Positions 43,804-53,731 of a stretch of DNA of 64,000 nt are shown in pieces (position 1 is the first letter of the stretch; every line of letters begins with the position of its first letter). The translations under genes and the position numbers were made by a program. This stretch comes from Candidatus Phyllobacterium onerii (GTDB lineage Bacteria > Pseudomonadota > Alphaproteobacteria > Rhizobiales > Rhizobiaceae), in NCBI RefSeq assembly GCF_028331445.1, contig NZ_JAQMHX010000001.1, positions 868,001 to 932,000 on the forward strand, in the 5' to 3' direction. The notes below the pieces were generated by a model, which worked only from the letters and a program-made list of their open reading frames with translations, searched no databases and had not been told where the DNA came from.

Positions 43804-44142
43804 ATGCCTGGTTTGCTGCACCCACTTCATGAGGGCCATGCGCCCATCATATTGCATAATGCCTTTCAGGATGCGATTGACGCCTTGGAGGATTGGGAGC
43901 TCGGCAGTGACGAGCCCCAGATTGACGTCAACGAGAAGCGGGTCCCGATCAGCGCTGTGTTCCGGCGTCTATGGACCTGTACGGATATACTTCCCGCACG
44001 CACTCTTGCCGTGGTGGAGGATTTGTTGCCTTTGCGTTCAGCCGAATTCAGGATTGGGTCATCGACCTATGCCGATGCCGCCCATAGTCTTTGGCAATTA
44101 AGCATGCAGAAACGCGCTGCAACTATCGAGATACGCCAGTAA
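43804..44142 (+). CDS. Conserved-looking small protein of unknown function
   Basis: 112 residues, soluble, acidic, mostly helical by eye (HNAFQDAIDALEDWELGSDEP). A strong GAGGAG ribosome site stands before the ATG that gives MPGLLHPLHEGHAPI, so I reject the longer frame. No catalytic motif or membrane segment is visible. It is a single gene followed by a symmetrical hairpin and the convergent DUF305 gene. Confidence 0.7.
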   Translation: MPGLLHPLHEGHAPIILHNAFQDAIDALEDWELGSDEPQIDVNEKRVPISAVFRRLWTCTDILPARTLAVVEDLLPLRSAEFRIGSSTYADAAHSLWQLSMQKRAATIEIRQ

Positions 44143-44162
44143 ACTGGAAGTCGTTCTCTGAA

Positions 44163-44194
44163 AATCACCCGCCGGCCAAAACCGGCGGGTGATT
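44163..44194. terminator. Bidirectional hairpin between convergent genes
   Basis: AATCACCCGCCGG and CCGGCGGGTGATT make a perfect 13-bp stem around CCAAAA. It lies between the convergent 112-residue gene and the DUF305 gene. The leftward side has a modest T-run; the rightward side does not. Confidence 0.7.
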
Positions 44195-44204
44195 CTCGTC
44201 TGGG

Positions 44205-44591
44205 TCAGCCGCCGTTCTTGGCGAGCCAGGTTTTCATCTGTTTGATCTCGCTTTCCTGTGCTGCGATGATCGTTTCGGCCAGTTTGCGGATCTCCGGATC
44301 CTTGCCGTATTCGAGCTCGACCTTGGCCATGTCGATGGCGCCTTGATGATGCGCGATCATGCCCGACACAAAATCCTTGTCGGTATTGCCGGTAAAGGGA
44401 ATTGCCATATCCTTGTGCATTTTCGCATTGGCCTCGGCGAACGCCTTGGAGGATGCGCTTTGATCGCCTTTGGGCATTGCCATCATGTCGTGCTGCTTGG
44501 TCTTGTGCGTCGTGTGATCCTGTGCCAGCACCGGTGAGGTAAAGGCGAGGGCGCAGACCAGCACCGCACTGTGAATATATGTGATTTTCAT
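44205..44591 (-). CDS. DUF305/CopM-type periplasmic protein
   Basis: 128 residues. Signal peptide MKITYIHSAVLVCALAFTSPVLA, then a His/Met-rich linker (HTTHKTKQHDMMAMPKGD) and the DUF305 helical domain with the signature SGMIAHHQGAIDMAKVELEYG. Members such as CopM bind copper in the periplasm. I choose the ATG after GGAAAGA; another in-frame ATG five codons upstream is less likely. The Cys/His-rich gene upstream on the same strand supports a metal-handling pair, which is inference. Confidence 0.87.
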   Translation of the reverse strand: MKITYIHSAVLVCALAFTSPVLAQDHTTHKTKQHDMMAMPKGDQSASSKAFAEANAKMHKDMAIPFTGNTDKDFVSGMIAHHQGAIDMAKVELEYGKDPEIRKLAETIIAAQESEIKQMKTWLAKNGG

Positions 44592-44672
44592 CGTTGATCT
44601 TTCCATGGGCCAGTCAAACCGGCGCAGGCTGTAGCCCGCTCACCTGCGCGTAAAAACGAAAGGAATGATCAA

Positions 44673-45026
44673 TTATATGCGGGGAGGGCGCGGGAGCGGC
44701 GCATTGTCCAGCGCGACAAGCGGCAATTCTCCGGCTCGCGGAATGATGATCTTGGGTTGCGGGATAACCGGGACCACAAACGTGATTGCCGGTACTCCGA
44801 TACAGGCTGCACACAGCGCTGGGTGCTGTTGTTTGGCGTCCCCCGGGCAATGATGTTTGCCGGCGCAGCCATTGGTATGATGAATATGGCCAGACGCCTG
44901 CGAAGCCCTGGTCGCAACATCCTGCAAACCCAGTTCCACAGCCAGGCGGCCGGGCGCCGCAAATACCGGAACCCAGCCAATGCTGAGCGCGGTCAAAAAT
45001 GCGAGGATTGCGGCGAGCCTTTTCAT
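44673..45026 (-). CDS. Secreted Cys/His-rich protein, possible metal-binding
   Basis: 117 residues. A signal peptide (MKRLAAILAFLTALSIGWVPVFA) is followed by SGHIHHTNGCAGKHHCPGDA and QHPALCAAC, giving four cysteines and five histidines in about 35 residues, then a proline-rich hydrophobic end. AAGGGG precedes the ATG. The composition suggests copper or zinc binding in the periplasm, as in small proteins found in copper-resistance loci. No named family is certain. It is followed 80 bases later by the DUF305 gene on the same strand. Confidence 0.72.
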   Translation of the reverse strand: MKRLAAILAFLTALSIGWVPVFAAPGRLAVELGLQDVATRASQASGHIHHTNGCAGKHHCPGDAKQQHPALCAACIGVPAITFVVPVIPQPKIIIPRAGELPLVALDNAPLPRPPRI

Positions 45027-45082
45027 TTGCCCCTTATAGCGGCCAAGTCACCGGGATTGAAATCACCTTGTATTTATCCGTG

Positions 45083-46258
45083 TCAAACCGCCTTTGCTGC
45101 AGCCAGTCCGTTTTCAATGTCGGCAATAAGATCGGCCTTGTCTTCAAGTCCGATCTGCAGCCGGATGACCGGTCCTGCATAATTCTTGCCCGTAATCTCC
45201 CGGCCGCCGAGATGGACATGCAATGCGAGACTTTCATATCCGCCCCACGAATAGCCCAGGCCGAAAATCCTCAATGCGTTGAGGAAAGCTTGTGCCTGTG
45301 CAACTCCGCCCTGGATGACAATGGAAAACACTCCGCCCGCACCGCAAAAATCGCGTTTGAACAAGGCGTTTCCCGCATGGCTCTCAAGACCGGGATGCAG
45401 TACCTCGATGACACCGTCCTGCGCCTCGAGCCATCTGGCGATGTCCAGCGCGCTCTCCGCATGCCGTTCCATGCGCACGCCCATGGTGCGCAGCCCGCGT
45501 AAAACCTGATAGGCATCGTCACCGCTCACGCAGAGCCCGAGGGCCGAATGCGCCGCATCCAATGTCTTGAAGCATTTCTCATTGGCCGAAATGGTTCCCA
45601 TCAGGATGTCTGAATGACCGGCAGGATATTTGGTCGCCGCATGGATCGAGATATCGACGCCATAATCCAGCGACTTGAAATAGATCGGCGTCGCCCAGGT
45701 ATTGTCCATCATGACGATGGCATCTGCCGCATGGGCCTTTTCAACGATGGCGGGGATGTCCTGGATTTCGAACGTATTGGAGCCCGGTGATTCGGTGAAG
45801 ACGACACGGGTGTTCGGCTTGATCAATTTCTCTATAGCGCCGCCAACCAGCGGGTCATAGAATTCGACCTCGATACCCAATCGTTTCAACATGGTTTTGC
45901 AGAAATGGCGGGTATTGCCGTAGCAGCTGTCGACCATCAGCAGATGATCACCCGGCGAGAGGAAAGCGAGAAGCGGTACCGTCACTGCCGCAAGACCCGA
46001 GGGAACGAGAACTGTTCCGGCGGAGCCCTCCAGCTCATCGATCGCGCGGCACAAAGCGTCGGTGGTAGGTGTTCCATGCGTGGCATAGGTATATTGCTGG
46101 CTGTGATTAGCCATGGTTTGCGCATCTGGAAACAGCACAGTCGACGCATGGACAACAGGCGGATTGACGAAGCCGTGATAGTCGCGTGGATCATAGCCGC
46201 CATGGGCAAGCCTCGTATTGATTCCGGCTTGCGCCACCTTGCCCGGTTGCTTCTCCAT
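45083..46258 (-). CDS. metC: Cystathionine beta-lyase
   Basis: 391 residues; pyridoxal-phosphate enzyme splitting cystathionine to homocysteine, ammonia and pyruvate. The PLP lysine is K210 in SIHAATKYPAGHSD, with MMDNTWATP ahead of it, and the N-terminus TRLAHGGYDPRDYHGFVNPPV is that of the MetC form found in Rhizobiales. GGAGA precedes the ATG. It lies next to the aapJQMP operon in opposite direction, an association I remember from other rhizobia. Cystathionine gamma-synthase activity is less likely. Confidence 0.93.
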   Translation of the reverse strand: MEKQPGKVAQAGINTRLAHGGYDPRDYHGFVNPPVVHASTVLFPDAQTMANHSQQYTYATHGTPTTDALCRAIDELEGSAGTVLVPSGLAAVTVPLLAFLSPGDHLLMVDSCYGNTRHFCKTMLKRLGIEVEFYDPLVGGAIEKLIKPNTRVVFTESPGSNTFEIQDIPAIVEKAHAADAIVMMDNTWATPIYFKSLDYGVDISIHAATKYPAGHSDILMGTISANEKCFKTLDAAHSALGLCVSGDDAYQVLRGLRTMGVRMERHAESALDIARWLEAQDGVIEVLHPGLESHAGNALFKRDFCGAGGVFSIVIQGGVAQAQAFLNALRIFGLGYSWGGYESLALHVHLGGREITGKNYAGPVIRLQIGLEDKADLIADIENGLAAAKAV

Positions 46259-46334
46259 GAGATCGTCTCCATATTTCGTGTGCCTTGTCAGAGACTGTTT
46301 GAAAATTCATCCCTGATGTGTCAGCTGAGGTGGT

Positions 46335-46420
46335 TGGTTTTTGAGAACCGGAGCGCAGCGTACACATCGTACGTGAGCACCGGAAGCGTAGAAAATCGCA
46401 TCAGATGATCGTCGGGGTGG
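46335..46420. repeat. Dispersed hairpin repeat, family A, copy 2
   Basis: Core TTTGAGAACCGGAGCGCAGC, spacer and GTACGTGAGCACCGGAAG with AGAAAATCGCATCAGATGA after it. Same orientation as the other copies. The outer flanks have diverged more than those of copies 1 and 3. Confidence 0.8.
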
Positions 46421-46505
46421 ATTTGCAGACGGTGTCGCAGAAGTCGATAATGCCACGGCGTGCTTGTTGCAACAGGAGAGCAGGCTGATTGACTGGAAAG
46501 ACAAG

Positions 46506-47300
46506 ATGACGAAGCCACGCAATGAGGAACAAACGCAATCCGCCTTGAGCCGGGTCGGTCAGTCCGTTGTCCGCTTTCTGCGCCGCATCAATTCTCCCGC
46601 TTATCCGGGTTCTCCGCCCGCGTGGACGAACGGCATGTTCATGGCTGTCGTTCTCATCTTCTTCCTGATTCTACTTATTCATCCCTATGACGCGCTCCTG
46701 TCGCGCACGCTGTCGACCTATGAGCCCCTCAATGGTGTGCGGCATCTGACAGATATCGGCCTGTCGCAATGGTATCTCATTCCCGCCTTCGTCATTGGCG
46801 TATGCCTGATCGGCATCGATTGGCGGAATATTGCCAAGGACCGGCGTGCCCGCTTTGGCCTCGTCTATGCGCAGGCGACCTTCGCTTTCTGGGCCATCGC
46901 TTTATCGGGAATCCTGACCAATATTGCGAAGTTTCTTATCGGTCGCGCGCGCCCAAAATTCATCGATACGCTGGGGGCCAACAGTTTTTCACCGTTCGAA
47001 GCCGGATATAATTTTGCGAGTTTTCCGTCTGGTCACTCAACCACCATGGGCGCGGTTGGTGGTGTACTAGCTCTATGGTTCCCGCGCTGGCGCATACCAA
47101 TCATCCTGGCGACGATGTTCATCGCCTTGACCCGCGTCTTTGCCCGCGCTCACTATCCGACAGATGTCGTGGCCGGCTATACACTCGGCTTTCTGTTCAC
47201 GATTGTGCTGGCCCGATTCCTGGCCGGACGCCGTACGGCCTTCGTCTTCGGGAAAAGCCAATTCTGGCCTTCTATGCGGTTCGGCGAGCGTTTTTGGTAA
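46506..47300 (+). CDS. PAP2-family phosphatase, membrane
   Basis: 264 residues with about six membrane helices. All three PAP2 phosphatase motifs are present: KFLIGRARPK, PSGHSTT and RVFARAHYPTDVVAGY. Such enzymes remove phosphate from lipid phosphates (phosphatidylglycerol phosphate, undecaprenyl pyrophosphate, lipid A) at the periplasmic face. I use the ATG preceded by GGAAAG; a TTG 14 codons earlier also exists. It follows a family A repeat and precedes aapJ on the same strand, about 240 bases away. Confidence 0.9.
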   Translation: MTKPRNEEQTQSALSRVGQSVVRFLRRINSPAYPGSPPAWTNGMFMAVVLIFFLILLIHPYDALLSRTLSTYEPLNGVRHLTDIGLSQWYLIPAFVIGVCLIGIDWRNIAKDRRARFGLVYAQATFAFWAIALSGILTNIAKFLIGRARPKFIDTLGANSFSPFEAGYNFASFPSGHSTTMGAVGGVLALWFPRWRIPIILATMFIALTRVFARAHYPTDVVAGYTLGFLFTIVLARFLAGRRTAFVFGKSQFWPSMRFGERFW

Positions 47301-47539
47301 CAAAACGCGGGTCTGAACAACAAATGATCCAAAAATCTCTTCGTGAGCAGTCGAAAGTCTAACATTGCTATAATATTGAGCAAAGATTACCGCTTGACCA
47401 AAGCGTCAGAATGGCCTTCGATAGCTGCGTGAATGGGAGACATATTGGGCCCTTTTTCCGGGGGGCGTGGGGAGCGATCCGCCAATATGATTTTTCCTCT
47501 GTGGGAACTATGGGCATCAACCTAAAGGGTCAAATCGTT

Positions 47540-48568
47540 ATGAAAAATCTTGTTTTGAAGGGCGCTCTGGCAGCCTCGGCGCTCGTCCTTCTGGCGAACG
47601 CAGCTTCAGCTGCCACACTGGACGACGTCAAGAAGAAGGGCTTCCTTCAATGCGGCGTCAACACCGGTCTTCCAGGCTTCGCTTCACCGAATGACAAAGG
47701 CGAATGGTCGGGTTTTGACGTTGACTATTGCCGCGCAGTTGCTGCTGCCGTTTTTGGTGATCCGACAAAAGTAAAATATACGCCATTGTCCGCGAAAGAC
47801 CGCCTCCCTGCATTGCAGTCGGGCGAGATCGACGTTCTCATCCGCAACACAACCTGGACTCTCAGTCGTGACGAACAGGGCTTTGATTTCACCGGCGTCA
47901 ACTACTATGACGGTCAAGGTTTCATGATCAACTCGAAGAAGTTGTCGGGTATCAATTCCGCCTTGCAACTTTCGGGTGCTTCGGTCTGCGTTCAGGCGGG
48001 CACGACCACCGAGCTCAACCTTGCCGACTATTTCAAGGCGAACAAGATGGAATACAATCCCGTCGTGTTCGAGAAGGTTGAAGAGGTCAATGCTGCGTAC
48101 GATTCAGGACGTTGCGATGCCTATACGACAGACCAGTCCGGCCTTTATGCGTACCGCCTCGCGTTAACAGCTCCGGATGATCACATCGTTTTGCCAGAGA
48201 TCATTTCAAAGGAGCCGCTCGGACCTGTAGTACGCCAGGGTGATCAGCAATGGGCCGACATTATTCGCTGGACTCATTATGCCCTGTTGACTGCAGAAGA
48301 ACTTGGCATCACCAAAGCCAACGTCGAGGAATTGGCCAAGGGTGACAGCCCTGAAGTCAAGCGTGTGCTTGGCCAGGAAGCCGGGACCAAGCTTGGGACT
48401 GATCTTGGTTTGACCAATGATTGGGTCGTAAATATCGTCAAGGCCGTTGGCAATTACGGTGAAATTTTCGACAAGAACCTCGGTTCCGGAAGCCCGCTCA
48501 AGATTGCACGCGGCATCAATGCCCAGTGGAGCAAGGGCGGCCTGCAGTACGCGATGCCGATTCGCTGA
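47540..48568 (+). CDS. aapJ: General L-amino-acid ABC transporter, periplasmic binding protein AapJ
   Basis: 342 residues, the length of AapJ from Rhizobium leguminosarum. Signal peptide MKNLVLKGALAASALVLLANAASA, then the binding fold (FLQCGVNTGLPGFASPNDKGEW, GFDVDYCRAVAAAVFGD, DVLIRNTTWTLSRDE). It binds many L-amino acids and delivers them to AapQM. An upstream in-frame ATG adds a non-signal-like segment, so I start here. A family B repeat fragment and a long hairpin separate it from aapQ, which fits higher expression of the binding protein. Confidence 0.95.
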   Translation: MKNLVLKGALAASALVLLANAASAATLDDVKKKGFLQCGVNTGLPGFASPNDKGEWSGFDVDYCRAVAAAVFGDPTKVKYTPLSAKDRLPALQSGEIDVLIRNTTWTLSRDEQGFDFTGVNYYDGQGFMINSKKLSGINSALQLSGASVCVQAGTTTELNLADYFKANKMEYNPVVFEKVEEVNAAYDSGRCDAYTTDQSGLYAYRLALTAPDDHIVLPEIISKEPLGPVVRQGDQQWADIIRWTHYALLTAEELGITKANVEELAKGDSPEVKRVLGQEAGTKLGTDLGLTNDWVVNIVKAVGNYGEIFDKNLGSGSPLKIARGINAQWSKGGLQYAMPIR

Positions 48569-48574
48569 TTACTT

Positions 48575-48625
48575 GAAGCAATTCCAGCAAAAATGGGAAC
48601 TGGAATTGCGTCAAACAAAGTGATC
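48575..48625. repeat. Dispersed repeat, family B, partial copy 3
   Basis: GAAGCAATTCCAGCAAAAAT, GGGAACTGGAATTGCGTCAA and ACAAAG: a shortened form of the first half of copy 1, with part of the middle deleted. It lies inside the aap operon just after aapJ. Confidence 0.65.
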
Positions 48626-48637
48626 TTTTTGAAAATC

Positions 48638-48664
48638 AGGTGAGGAGGCCCGGCCTCCTCACCT
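48638..48664 (+). promoter_or_regulatory. Intercistronic hairpin between aapJ and aapQ
   Basis: AGGTGAGGAGGC and GCCTCCTCACCT form a perfect 12-bp stem around CCG. No T-run follows, so it should stabilise or process the aapJ message rather than stop transcription fully. Such hairpins commonly set the surplus of a binding protein over its permease. Confidence 0.75.
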
Positions 48665-48713
48665 ACCATAATAAAAAATAATAAGAACAAGCATTTACAG
48701 AAATGAGGGGCCA

Positions 48714-49910
48714 ATGGCATCACAGGATATTACGCCTGTCGGCAAAGACAGCGCCAAGGTATCACTTTTAAACGATCCGAAATTCCGCGGTTATATTTTT
48801 CAGGCGGTGGCTGTCCTTGTGATCGCCGGCCTCGTGTACTGGATGGTCAACAACACAATCGCCAATCTCCAGCGTGCGAACCTTGCATCGGGCTTCGGGT
48901 TTCTCGACGGTCGCTCCGGTTTCGATATCAGCAGTAGTCCGTACCTGGCTTATTCGAGTGACTCGACTTATTTGCAAGCCCTGTGGGTCGGCATTCTCAA
49001 CACTTTGACGGTTGCCTTCGCCGGCATCATCACCGCGACGATCATCGGTTTCATCATCGGTATCGGCCGGCTTTCTCACAATTGGCTGATACGCAAGATT
49101 TGCACGGTTTACGTCGAGGTTTTCCGCAACATTCCGCCACTGCTGGTTATTTTCTTCTGGTATTCCGGCGTTTTGTCGGTGCTGCCGCAGGCCCGTCAAA
49201 GCATCAGCCTGCCGTTCAACACGTTCTTGAACAATCGCGGCTTTTTCTTCCCTGCGCCTGTCTTCGGTGAGGGCGCGTGGCTTGCAGGGGTTGGCCTTCT
49301 GGTTGGCATTGCCGGCACGTTCTTCGTGCGGCGCTGGGCTTATAAGCGGCAGATGGCGACTGGACAACAGTTTCCAGTCGGCTGGACCTCGCTTGGATTG
49401 ATTGTAGGACTGCCAGTCCTGGCGCTCGCCATCAAGGGTTTCCCGCTATCGTTCGACTATCCGGTCCTTGGCGCTTTCAATTTGAAGGGCGGATCTCAGG
49501 TCGGTCCGGAGTTCATGTCGCTCTTTTTGGCCTTGTCCTTTTATACTGCTGCCTTCATCGCCGAAATCGTCCGCGCCGGTATTCGTGGTGTCGGCAAGGG
49601 CCAGAGCGAGGCCGCTCATGCTCTCGGATTGCGCGCAGGTCCGACGACGCGGCTCGTGGTTGTGCCGCAGGCAATGCGCATCATCATCCCGCCTCTGACG
49701 AGCCAATATCTCAATCTGACCAAGAACTCGTCCCTTGCCGTTGCGATCGGCTATCCAGATCTGGTTGCAGTGGGCGGGACGATCCTCAATCAGACAAATC
49801 GTTCTATTGAAGTCGTTACCATCTGGCTGGTGGTCTATCTCAGCATCAGTGTTCTGACATCGCTCTTCATGAACTGGTTCAACGCCAAAATGGCACTGGT
49901 GGAGCGCTGA
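48714..49910 (+). CDS. aapQ: General L-amino-acid ABC transporter, permease AapQ
   Basis: 398 residues, inner membrane. The permease EAA loop that contacts the ATPase is [20 protein letters not shown]. As in other AapQ proteins, a long insert lies between the membrane halves (about 200 residues of periplasmic and extra helical sequence around [14 protein letters not shown]). It pairs with AapM to form the channel. GAGGGG precedes the ATG. It is followed 2 bases later by aapM. Confidence 0.95.
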   Translation: MASQDITPVGKDSAKVSLLNDPKFRGYIFQAVAVLVIAGLVYWMVNNTIANLQRANLASGFGFLDGRSGFDISSSPYLAYSSDSTYLQALWVGILNTLTVAFAGIITATIIGFIIGIGRLSHNWLIRKICTVYVEVFRNIPPLLVIFFWYSGVLSVLPQARQSISLPFNTFLNNRGFFFPAPVFGEGAWLAGVGLLVGIAGTFFVRRWAYKRQMATGQQFPVGWTSLGLIVGLPVLALAIKGFPLSFDYPVLGAFNLKGGSQVGPEFMSLFLALSFYTAAFIAEIVRAGIRGVGKGQSEAAHALGLRAGPTTRLVVVPQAMRIIIPPLTSQYLNLTKNSSLAVAIGYPDLVAVGGTILNQTNRSIEVVTIWLVVYLSISVLTSLFMNWFNAKMALVER

Positions 49911-49912
49911 TC

Positions 49913-51070
49913 ATGGTAGATAGTAATTTAAGCTTTGTCCGTACCGAAATGCTTCAAGGGCAGACACCGCCGCTGGCCGAACGTGGCGTGGTCAAATGGG
50001 TGCGCACCAATCTCTTCGCCACGCCCATCGATTCGGTACTTACGATTTTCGCGCTTCTGATCATTGCGTGGTTCCTGCCCCCGGTGATCAGATGGGCGTT
50101 CATCGAGGCGTCGTGGGTCGGACCTGACCGATCGGTCTGTGCGACCGTTGCGCAGGGCGGTATCCAGCCGGAAGGCTGGTCTGGCGCCTGCTGGGCCTAT
50201 GTGAATGCCAATTTCAACCAGTTCATGTATGGCCGCTATCCGATTGAGGAACATTGGCGCGTCAATCTCGTGGGCATTATGTTTGTGCTGCTTCTTGTTC
50301 CGCTGCTCATTCCCAAAGTGCCCTACAAGGCGCTGAACGCCATCACGTTCTTCTTCATTTTCCCGATTGTGGCGTTCTTCCTGCTCGTTGGCGGCTGGCT
50401 TGGCCTTTCCTATGTCGAGACGCCATTGTGGGGCGGCTTGCTGGTCACGCTGGTGATTTCCTTCGTCGGTATTTGCGTTTCCTTGCCGCTTGGAATCATT
50501 CTGGCGTTGGGGAGGCGGTCGAAACTGCCTGTCATCAAGATGCTGTGCGTCATCTTCATCGAGACGATCCGCGGTGTCCCGCTGATAACGGTTCTCTTCA
50601 TGGCAAGTTACATGCTGCCGCTGTTCCTCCCACCCGGCGTGACATTCGACAAACTGCTGCGTGCCCTGATCGGTGTGGCTCTGTTCGCCTCCGCCTACAT
50701 GGCAGAGGTCGTGCGCGGTGGTCTGCAGGCGATCCCGAAGGGTCAATATGAGGGGGCCGATTCACTCGGCCTTGGCTACTGGCAGAAAACGAGGCTGATC
50801 ATCCTGCCGCAGGCGCTGAAGCTGGTGATACCCAGTATCGTCAACACCTTCATCGGTCTGTTCAAGGATACGAGCCTCGTTTCCGTCATCAGTATGTTCG
50901 ATCTGCTCGGAATCGTGAAACAGCACTTTTCCGATGCCAATTGGGCATCTCCGCAAACGCCTATTTCCGGCCTGGTCTTCGCCGGGTTCGTCTTCTGGAT
51001 TTTCTGTTTCGGTATGTCGCGTTATTCCCTGTTCATGGAGAACCGGCTCGATACAGGACACAAACGCTAA
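49913..51070 (+). CDS. aapM: General L-amino-acid ABC transporter, permease AapM
   Basis: 385 residues, inner membrane; partner of AapQ. The EAA loop reads [20 protein letters not shown], and [21 protein letters not shown] is the conserved helix of polar amino-acid permeases. An N-terminal region with a periplasmic loop ([17 protein letters not shown]) is particular to AapM. It starts 2 bases after aapQ ends, and aapP begins 13 bases after its stop, so the four genes form one operon. Confidence 0.95.
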   Translation: MVDSNLSFVRTEMLQGQTPPLAERGVVKWVRTNLFATPIDSVLTIFALLIIAWFLPPVIRWAFIEASWVGPDRSVCATVAQGGIQPEGWSGACWAYVNANFNQFMYGRYPIEEHWRVNLVGIMFVLLLVPLLIPKVPYKALNAITFFFIFPIVAFFLLVGGWLGLSYVETPLWGGLLVTLVISFVGICVSLPLGIILALGRRSKLPVIKMLCVIFIETIRGVPLITVLFMASYMLPLFLPPGVTFDKLLRALIGVALFASAYMAEVVRGGLQAIPKGQYEGADSLGLGYWQKTRLIILPQALKLVIPSIVNTFIGLFKDTSLVSVISMFDLLGIVKQHFSDANWASPQTPISGLVFAGFVFWIFCFGMSRYSLFMENRLDTGHKR

Positions 51071-51083
51071 GGAGCATATGCTT

Positions 51084-51887
<804 letters not shown>

Positions 51888-51918
51888 CAGTCCTGGAACG
51901 AATTTTCCGGATTTATTG

Positions 51919-51946
51919 CGGCGGCCAAACCGGCCGCCGTCTCTTT
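51919..51946 (+). terminator. Probable terminator of the aap operon
   Basis: CGGCGGCC and GGCCGCCG form an 8-bp stem around AAACC, followed by TCTCTTT, a mixed T-tract. It lies 32 bases after the aapP stop. Confidence 0.65.
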
Positions 51947-51995
51947 ACGATTTTCAATTCCACATTTTTGACAAATCCATTTCATCAGGACTTGC

Positions 51996-52289
51996 ATGAC
52001 CGAGGACGATCAAGAGACCACCAGAGGTGAACTCGAAGAGCTCATTGCAATTGAAAAAATGCGCAATAACGAGATTCGCAAATACGTTGCTGCGGCGATT
52101 GACAGACTTTCTACTGCGACTGCCGTGGTTGGTATTCTTGGACCGATTGTCAGCGTGGTTACAAATGGCGTGAGCGATCACACGTCATTCTTCCTGGTGT
52201 CGCAATCGTTTATCATGGTGAGCGGCGGAGCACTCTCGTACGGACTTCACCTTTATGGTAAAACGATATTGAGGCGAGGGTTAAGATAA
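51996..52289 (+). CDS. Small membrane protein of unknown function
   Basis: 97 residues. An acidic, helical N-terminus (MTEDDQETTRGELEELIAIEKMRNNE) is followed by two membrane helices (TATAVVGILGPIVSVVTNGV and FFLVSQSFIMVSGGALSYGLHL) and a basic tail. AGGA stands before the ATG. Its stop codon overlaps the ATG of the next small gene (TAATG), so the two are translated together and their products may form one complex. The family is not recognised. Confidence 0.75.
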   Translation: MTEDDQETTRGELEELIAIEKMRNNEIRKYVAAAIDRLSTATAVVGILGPIVSVVTNGVSDHTSFFLVSQSFIMVSGGALSYGLHLYGKTILRRGLR

Positions 52290-52450
52290 TGCTGGCAAAT
52301 ACTATCTTCATCATATTCTGGATGACAATTATCAGCGTTGGCGCGATTCTTGTTGCCAGACATGAGGTCAATCAGAGCCAGAAAGAAACCGATGATCGCA
52401 TCGCCGAAATCACCCGCGAGTTGAAACGGCGCGCAACCCCGGCCGAATAA
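52289..52450 (+). CDS. Tiny membrane protein (53 residues) coupled to the preceding gene
   Basis: Starts in the TAATG overlap with the 97-residue gene. The product has one N-terminal helix (MLANTIFIIFWMTIISVGAI) and a charged cytoplasmic coil (QSQKETDDRIAEITRELKRR). Codon use matches the neighbours and the stop lies just before the convergent monooxygenase gene. The overlap by one base is strong evidence for translational coupling. Function unknown; a two-subunit membrane complex with its neighbour is a reasonable guess. Confidence 0.7.
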   Translation: MLANTIFIIFWMTIISVGAILVARHEVNQSQKETDDRIAEITRELKRRATPAE

Positions 52451-52453
52451 CAC

Positions 52454-53731
52454 TCAAACCTGTTCTTTTCGCTCTTCCGCATCAAATCCGTACAGCCAGT
52501 CAAATCCCTTGATGAACTTTTCCACCGGACGGTTGCGCAGCAGGATATTACGCGCAACGGCCACCGGTCCCTTTGCATGATAGGCGAGGTGGTTGAGCGC
52601 TCCGCGCCTGACAACTGCGCTGATACGCTTCGTCCGGGCTCTGCTGAACCGGGCGAGGGCAGACGGCCAGGCGGCACGGTCCGCGCTCAACACATCAGCC
52701 AGTGCGCACGCATCTTCGATGGCCATCGCCGCACCCTGCGCCGCATAAGGTGTCATGGCATGCGCAGCATCGCCAATCAGCACCACACGCTCCTCGGTCA
52801 GGAACCGGCATTTCTTCATCTCGAACAGCCGCCAGGGCGTCCAGGGACGACCCGCCCGCATGACATCGCGCAGTCCCACATGCCAACCGGCGAATTCCCG
52901 GATGAAATTCTGGCTCGGGCTCTCCGGATCGACAGGAACGGGCCATCGGTTGCCAGCCTGGTGGTCGGGCGCAACCGCTACAAAATTGATCACCTGGCCG
53001 GAACGGATCGGATAGGCGATCAGATGCGCGTTGGGGCCAGTCCAGGCGACGACGTTGACCCCGGGTGGCAACAATGTCTTGAACGATTCCGGCAGTTGGT
53101 CGACCCCTAGCGATGATCGCCATGCGACCATGCCGGTATAACGCGCACGGTCCGCGTCGGAGACAGCGGTGCGCAGGTTCGACCACACGCCGTCTGCGCC
53201 GACCAGCAGCGCGCCGCGGTGTTCTTCGATGCGGTCATGATATTGCACGCGAACGAGCATGCCTTGGCTGTCAGCCTTGCGCTGCGTCACGGTCGATTGC
53301 AACTGTATGGCGATGTTGGGCCGACTGCGCGCGAGGGTGAGCAAAGTGTTCTGCAAATCGGCGCGGTGACAAACGATATAGGGCGCACCCCAGCGTTTCG
53401 TCGCTTGTTCGCCAATCGGCAACCGCAGCAACTCGCCGCCGCTCGTTCCGTCCTGCAAGCAGACGGCTTGCGGTTCGACGGATGCGTATTGCAGATGTTC
53501 CATCGCGCCGAGTCGGGCGAGAAGCCGTGTCGCGTTGGGGGAAAGCTGCAATCCGGCACCGATTTCGGCGAGCGCCGCGCTTTTCTCGAATATCTGGACA
53601 TGAAAGCCCTTGGCGCTCAATGCAAGGGCGAGAGTGAGGCCAGCAATACCTGCACCGGCAATGATGATCTGATCAGGATTTGGAATTCGCCTGTTTCGTT
53701 CTGTTTTCAGATCGATGAGTGCTGCTTTCAA
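52454..53731 (-). CDS. FAD-dependent monooxygenase (salicylate-hydroxylase-like)
   Basis: 425 residues. GAGIAG at 26-31 binds the FAD dinucleotide, LLVGADGVWSNLR is the DG motif and VVLIGDAAHAMTPYAAQGAAMAIEDA the GD motif, so this is a class A flavoprotein aromatic hydroxylase using NAD(P)H and oxygen. It resembles salicylate or 6-hydroxynicotinate hydroxylases; the substrate is not known. The start appears to be TTG in a TTGA overlap with the zf-CHCC gene; there is no ATG before the FAD motif. It converges with the small membrane-protein pair. Confidence 0.87.
   Translation of the reverse strand: MKAALIDLKTERNRRIPNPDQIIIAGAGIAGLTLALALSAKGFHVQIFEKSAALAEIGAGLQLSPNATRLLARLGAMEHLQYASVEPQAVCLQDGTSGGELLRLPIGEQATKRWGAPYIVCHRADLQNTLLTLARSRPNIAIQLQSTVTQRKADSQGMLVRVQYHDRIEEHRGALLVGADGVWSNLRTAVSDADRARYTGMVAWRSSLGVDQLPESFKTLLPPGVNVVAWTGPNAHLIAYPIRSGQVINFVAVAPDHQAGNRWPVPVDPESPSQNFIREFAGWHVGLRDVMRAGRPWTPWRLFEMKKCRFLTEERVVLIGDAAHAMTPYAAQGAAMAIEDACALADVLSADRAAWPSALARFSRARTKRISAVVRRGALNHLAYHAKGPVAVARNILLRNRPVEKFIKGFDWLYGFDAEERKEQV

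Noticed and set aside
46259-46334. SAM riboswitch upstream of metC
   Set aside because: No conserved core of any SAM riboswitch class was recognisable in the short leader. Covariance search would settle it.
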